DNA of 18,028 nucleotides from Paracoccaceae bacterium (GTDB lineage: Bacteria > Pseudomonadota > Alphaproteobacteria > Rhodobacterales > Rhodobacteraceae): assembly GCA_019090405.1 (NCBI GenBank), contig JAHRVZ010000435.1, forward strand, positions 1 through 18,028, given 5' to 3'. The translations under genes were made by a program, and so were the position numbers. The notes under the pieces are model-generated. The model saw only the letters and a list, made by a program, of their open reading frames with translations, ran no database searches and had not been told where the DNA came from. Below, piece after piece: positions 14,340 through 18,028 of the stretch (position 1 is the stretch's first letter; every line of letters starts with the position of its first letter).

Positions 14340-15296
14340 ATGGAGTTTTTTCTTGTCAACCTGATCGACGGACTGGTGTATGGGCTTTTGTTGTTCATGC
14401 TTTCTGCGGGACTGACACTTATCTTCTCGATGATGGGTGTGCTGAACTTTGCACATGCCAGTTTTTACATGCTGGGCGCGTATTTTGCCTATGAGATCAG
14501 TACATATATGGGGTTCTGGATGGGGCTGCTGCTGGCACCTGTGATCGTCGGAATCGCCGGTGCGGGTGTCGAACGCTATGGCCTGCGCCGAGTCCACCAA
14601 TATGGTCACGTCCCCGAGCTGATATTCACCTTTGGTCTCGCATTTCTGATTGAAGAATTTGTAAAGTTCATCTGGGGGAACAATCTGGTTCCGTACAGAG
14701 AACCCGCCATTCTGGATTTCGCTTTGTTTTCAATAGGAAACAACAATATTGCTGCCTACAAAGTGTTCATGATTTTTGTCTCGATCAGCATCTTTTTGTC
14801 CTTGCTGTATATCCTGACCCGTACACGTGTGGGCATGGTCATTCAGGCGGCTCTTAGCTATCCGCGCACCGTGGAAAACCTTGGTCACAATGTGCCGATG
14901 GTGTTCATGGGGGTTTTTGGGGTTGGTACAGCGCTTGCAGGTCTGGCCGGTGTTATTGCTGGTCCACAGCTTAGCACTTTTCCCGGTATGGCGATTTTGC
15001 TTGGATCCATCGTTTTTGTAACCATCGTGATTGGCGGACTTGGCTCTCTTTGGGGGGCGTTGGTGGCGTCGTTGCTGATTGGTTGGATGACAACCTTTGC
15101 CGCTTCGTCAAGTTTTCAGTTCGCGGATATCCTGTTGGCTCTTGGTCTGGAGAAACCCGTCGAAATGTCTGAAAGCGCGCTGCGTGATCTGTGGACACTG
15201 ACGCTGCCGCAAATTGGACCGATCCTGCCTTACATGCTGATGGTGTTCATTCTGGTTGTGCGCCCCTATGGCCTGTTCGGAAAGCGTGACTCATGA
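14340..15296 (+). CDS. livH: branched-chain amino acid-type ABC transporter permease, LivH family
   Basis: Inner-membrane permease of 318 residues with about eight hydrophobic segments. The family opening is clear: NLIDGLVYGLLLFMLSAGLTLIF, then GVLNFAHASFYMLGAY (33-48). The cytoplasmic coupling loop is around RVGMVIQAALSYPRTVENLG (163-182). The end VRPYGLFGKR is typical. The start at 14340 has a strong GGAGGT (14331-14336), though only three bases away. Its stop overlaps the next start as ATGA. It pairs with the LivM homologue to form the translocation path. The symbol marks family; leucine transport is not implied. Confidence 0.93.
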   Translation: MEFFLVNLIDGLVYGLLLFMLSAGLTLIFSMMGVLNFAHASFYMLGAYFAYEISTYMGFWMGLLLAPVIVGIAGAGVERYGLRRVHQYGHVPELIFTFGLAFLIEEFVKFIWGNNLVPYREPAILDFALFSIGNNNIAAYKVFMIFVSISIFLSLLYILTRTRVGMVIQAALSYPRTVENLGHNVPMVFMGVFGVGTALAGLAGVIAGPQLSTFPGMAILLGSIVFVTIVIGGLGSLWGALVASLLIGWMTTFAASSSFQFADILLALGLEKPVEMSESALRDLWTLTLPQIGPILPYMLMVFILVVRPYGLFGKRDS

Positions 15297-16579
15297 GCGA
15301 TTCAACTCAAAACAGCACAGTGCGACCAACAGGCGTTTCGTTTTCAATGGTGCTGCCCTGGCTGATAGCCGGGGCGTTCCTGCTGGTGATGCCTTTTGTG
15401 TTCACCTCAAACTCGGCCATTACCATCATGAACCAGATGGCCATCACCATCATTTTTGCGCTGTCTTACAATATGTTGCTGGGGCAGGCCGGCATGCTAA
15501 GCTTTGGTCATGCGGTCTATATGGGGGTCGGCGGGTTCATGTGTGTTCACATCATGAACTATGTCGAAGACTATTCGATACCGCTTCCGTTGCCATTGCT
15601 GCCATTGTTTGGTGGGCTTTTCGGGCTGGGGCTGGCAACCATCATCGGTTCATTTTCAACCCGCCGTGCGGGGACCGTTTTCGCGATGATTTCACTGGGC
15701 ATTGGCGAGTTGATTGCGGCATGTTCCATCATCATTGTTGCCTTTTTTGGCGGCGAAGAAGGCATCAGCGGGGATCGGACAATGAGTCTTCCGTTTTTTG
15801 GCAATGAATTCCTGCAACAAATCGACGTCTATTACCTGATTTCGTTCTGGGTGATGCTGTCGGCCCTTTTGATGTATCTGTTTTCGCGCACTCCTATTGG
15901 TCGCATGGCCAACGCTGTTCGTGACAACCCGGAACGCGCCGAATTTCTGGGCTACTCTGCGCGTTGGGTGCGGTATTATTCATTCTGTGCGGCTGGATTT
16001 TTCGCCGGTATTGCAGGTGGACTTTTTGCCATCAGCTACGAATTTCTGACAGCGGAGAACCTGGGACTTCTTCTTTCCGGGGAAATCCTGTTGATCACAT
16101 TCATGGGCGGCGTCGGGTTCTTTTTCGGACCGATCATCGGCGCGATTGTGTTTACGTTGTTGCAAACGGTCCTCAGCTTGCAGACCGAGCTGTGGCAGCT
16201 TTATGTGGGCGGCTTGTTTGTCGCTACGGTGATGTTTTTTCCGGGTGGTCTGGCGGGAGTGCTGATGATGCACGTTCCTGCATTCAGACTGGGCAACGCC
16301 AAAATGCTGATCGTACCGTACATCAAAACGCTGATCCCGGCGGCCATTGGGATACTGGCGGCTTCAGGGTTTGTTGAGATCATGTTCTACAGTCGCCACG
16401 CGCCGGTGGGCGAGGCCGAAATGGTATTGTTCTGGACCGATATTGACACATCAAGCATGATACCCTGGAGCGTCACAATTGGATTGGCTTTGATCTGCTT
16501 TTGGATCACCAAACGCAATGCGCCGGACCTGGTGGAAACATGGCACCGCGCCAACGCTATTGATGGAGGTGACGCATGA
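15293..16579 (+). CDS. livM: branched-chain amino acid-type ABC transporter permease, LivM family, with C-terminal extension
   Basis: Second permease subunit, 428 residues. The core covers about 20-325, with ALSYNMLLGQAGMLSFGHAVYMGVGG (56-81) and the coupling motif RDNPERAEFLGYS (210-222), and ends at the usual FFPGGLAGVL (315-324). About 100 residues then follow, including two further hydrophobic stretches (near 346-361 and 389-405) and a polar tail. Many LivM-like proteins stop soon after the FPGGL motif, so this is an added two-helix domain of unknown role, perhaps common in this transporter branch. The four-base ATGA overlaps with livH upstream and livG downstream show tight coupling. Confidence 0.93.
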   Translation: MSDSTQNSTVRPTGVSFSMVLPWLIAGAFLLVMPFVFTSNSAITIMNQMAITIIFALSYNMLLGQAGMLSFGHAVYMGVGGFMCVHIMNYVEDYSIPLPLPLLPLFGGLFGLGLATIIGSFSTRRAGTVFAMISLGIGELIAACSIIIVAFFGGEEGISGDRTMSLPFFGNEFLQQIDVYYLISFWVMLSALLMYLFSRTPIGRMANAVRDNPERAEFLGYSARWVRYYSFCAAGFFAGIAGGLFAISYEFLTAENLGLLLSGEILLITFMGGVGFFFGPIIGAIVFTLLQTVLSLQTELWQLYVGGLFVATVMFFPGGLAGVLMMHVPAFRLGNAKMLIVPYIKTLIPAAIGILAASGFVEIMFYSRHAPVGEAEMVLFWTDIDTSSMIPWSVTIGLALICFWITKRNAPDLVETWHRANAIDGGDA

Positions 16580-17337
16580 CCGCTGCCGCACTTGAACTGA
16601 ACGGTTTGCGCAAAAGCTTTGGCAAAACCGAGATTATCCGGGGTGTTGACCTTTCGATTGCACCGGGCGAACGTCACGCGATTATCGGGCCAAACGGGGC
16701 TGGGAAATCCACCTTGTTTAACCTTATCACCGGGCGGTTTCCGACCAGTGGTGGCAAAATCAGCCTGCATGGCCATGATATCGTTGGAAAAGCCCCGTTT
16801 GAGATCAATCGTATGGGGCTGTCCCGGTCGTTTCAGATCACCAATATCTTTCCAAAGATGTCAGTGTTTGAAAACGTAAGATGTTCTTTGTTGTGGTCAA
16901 AAGGCTATAAATATTCGTTCTGGACGATGGTCTCAAAGTCTCAGGAACTGACCGATGCAGCAGATGCCATTCTGGAACAGATCAACCTGACGGCACGGCG
17001 TGAATTGCCTGCGGGTGTTCTGTCTTATGCTGAACAACGCGCGCTTGAGATTGGTATAACCATGGCCGGTGGCGCAGATGTCATCATGCTGGACGAACCC
17101 ACCGCCGGGATGAGCCATTCTGAGACCGATTATATCGTCGATCTGATCCGCAAAGTGACGGAAAACAAAACCCTGATTATGGTCGAACATGATATGGGCG
17201 TGGTGTTTGGTCTGGCCGATTATATTTCGGTTCTGGTCTATGGCGAAATTATCGCAACCGGGCGTCCCGAAGAGGTGCGCGCAGATCCAAAAGTGCAAGA
17301 GGCATATCTGGGCGCTGCATTAGAGGAAGATCACTAA
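16576..17337 (+). CDS. livG: ABC transporter ATP-binding protein, LivG family
   Basis: Cytoplasmic ATPase of 253 residues powering the importer. Walker A is GPNGAGKST (38-46), the Q-loop is Q87 in SRSFQITN, and Walker B is VIMLDEP (169-175) with E174. The switch histidine is H205 in VEHD. The signature motif reads LSYAEQ (149-154), with alanine where LSYGEQ or LSGGQ has glycine. The C-terminal end EEVRADPKVQEAYLG is the classic LivG end. GGAGGT at 16565-16570 supports the ATG at 16576. It should dimerise with the next gene product. See the finding on paired motif changes for the predicted consequence. Confidence 0.94.
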   Translation: MTAAALELNGLRKSFGKTEIIRGVDLSIAPGERHAIIGPNGAGKSTLFNLITGRFPTSGGKISLHGHDIVGKAPFEINRMGLSRSFQITNIFPKMSVFENVRCSLLWSKGYKYSFWTMVSKSQELTDAADAILEQINLTARRELPAGVLSYAEQRALEIGITMAGGADVIMLDEPTAGMSHSETDYIVDLIRKVTENKTLIMVEHDMGVVFGLADYISVLVYGEIIATGRPEEVRADPKVQEAYLGAALEEDH

Positions 17338-17338
17338 T

Positions 17339-18028
17339 ATGCTGGAAGTCACTGATCTTCATGCCTATTATGGCAAGTCGCATATCCTTCAGGGGGTGAA
17401 CCTGAACATTCAAGAGGGCGAGATTGTTGCCCTTTTGGGGCGCAATGGAGTGGGGCGCTCTACCACATGCAAAGCCATCATTGGCGAAGTCGCACCGATT
17501 GGATCAGTGAAACTGAATGGGCAAGAGATTGCCGGCAAAACGTCGTATGAAATCGCCAATCTGGGAATAGGCTATGTTCCCGAGAACCGTGATATTTTTC
17601 CCGGACTGACCACACGGCAGAACCTGATCCTTGGTCTGAAACCCGGTCAAAAGGACGGCGCCGGGCGCTGGAAGATGCAGGACATGTTCGACATGTTCTC
17701 AAATCTCAGGGAACGCGCCGATGTCGAGGCGTCGGTATTGTCCGGCGGCGAGCAACAAATGCTGACGATGTGCCGCACGTTGATGGGTGATCCGGATCTG
17801 GTGATGATTGACGAGCCGACAGAGGGACTGTCACCGCAGATGGTGCAGCGGGTGGCGCAACTGCTGCAAGAGATTGCCAAACGCGGTATTGCAACGTTGC
17901 TGGTTGAACAAAAGCTGTCAATCGCCATGGACATCGCGCATCGGGTTTATGTGATGGGCCACGGTCATGTGGTGTTCGAAGGCACACCGCAGGAATTGCG
18001 CGACCGCGAAGACGTGCGCAAAGAATGG
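17339..18028 (+). CDS. livF: ABC transporter ATP-binding protein, LivF family (cut by window end)
   Basis: The reading frame is open from the ATG at 17339 to the window edge, 230 codons without a stop. LivF proteins are about 235 residues, so only a few codons are missing. AGAGGAAG about 10 bases upstream supports the start, one base after the livG stop. Signature LSGGEQQ (134-140) and Walker B VMIDEP (155-160) are normal. LLVEQ (187-191) has glutamine at the switch position, as LivF proteins usually do. Walker A reads GRNGVGRST (34-42): the invariant lysine is arginine at R40 (codon CGC, 17456-17458). I recall this variant in some LivF relatives, so a sequencing error is unlikely, but its effect is open. 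Partner of LivG. Confidence 0.93.
   Translation, partial: MLEVTDLHAYYGKSHILQGVNLNIQEGEIVALLGRNGVGRSTTCKAIIGEVAPIGSVKLNGQEIAGKTSYEIANLGIGYVPENRDIFPGLTTRQNLILGLKPGQKDGAGRWKMQDMFDMFSNLRERADVEASVLSGGEQQMLTMCRTLMGDPDLVMIDEPTEGLSPQMVQRVAQLLQEIAKRGIATLLVEQKLSIAMDIAHRVYVMGHGHVVFEGTPQELRDREDVRKEW

Noticed and set aside
1..18028. CRISPR array, tRNA/rRNA genes, insertion sequence or prophage
   Set aside because: No regularly spaced repeats, cloverleaf or rRNA sequence, transposase, integrase or terminal repeats were seen on either strand by reading; no search tool was available.

Overview
The window looks like an alphaproteobacterial chromosome, most likely a Rhodobacterales (Roseobacter-type) marine bacterium. 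The grounds are moderate GC content, tightly packed operons, and protein sequences that resemble roseobacter families. This placement rests on recognition of protein style, not on a marker gene. I see no rRNA, tRNA, CRISPR array, insertion sequence or phage gene, and no frameshifted gene. The last gene runs off the right edge.

Left part (1-4382): unlinked single genes and small units. A DMT/EamA exporter (12-860, +) is followed by a 332-base gap holding a strong hairpin. A leftward pair follows: type II 3-dehydroquinate dehydratase (aroQ) with a LuxR-type regulator overlapping its stop codon (ATGA). Next come a rightward histidine phosphatase and, convergent to it, a leftward quinone oxidoreductase-type dehydrogenase. 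The two are separated by three back-to-back hairpins.

Centre (4547-12514): a compact eight-gene rightward operon with gaps from -1 to 30 bases. It encodes two acyl-CoA dehydrogenase subunits, an MFE-2-like 3-hydroxyacyl-CoA dehydrogenase (SDR), a thiolase, a nitronate monooxygenase-family flavoprotein, a histidine phosphatase-like protein lacking its second catalytic histidine, an ACAD10/11-like phosphotransferase, and an IclR regulator. It reads as a dedicated beta-oxidation module for an unusual (branched, hydroxylated, alicyclic or steroid-like) carboxylic acid. No CoA ligase or enoyl-CoA hydratase lies in the window.

Right part (12515-18028): a 494-base regulatory gap, then a branched-chain-amino-acid-type (Liv/HAAT) ABC importer in the order binding protein, LivH, LivM, LivG, LivF (incomplete at the edge). 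The importer probably brings in the substrate of the central operon, with the IclR protein between them controlling one or both.

Most worth checking: (1) the two acyl-CoA dehydrogenases have lost complementary halves of the FAD site, which predicts an obligate alpha2-beta2 enzyme like those of steroid degradation; (2) a hydroxyacyl-CoA-type kinase sits with a dehydrogenase, as in the levulinate (lva) and ACAD10/11 systems, next to a degenerate phosphatase; (3) LivF and LivG carry substitutions that fall in the same composite ATP site; (4) an orphan LuxR regulator, changed at the acyl-homoserine-lactone contact aspartate, is translationally coupled to aroQ.
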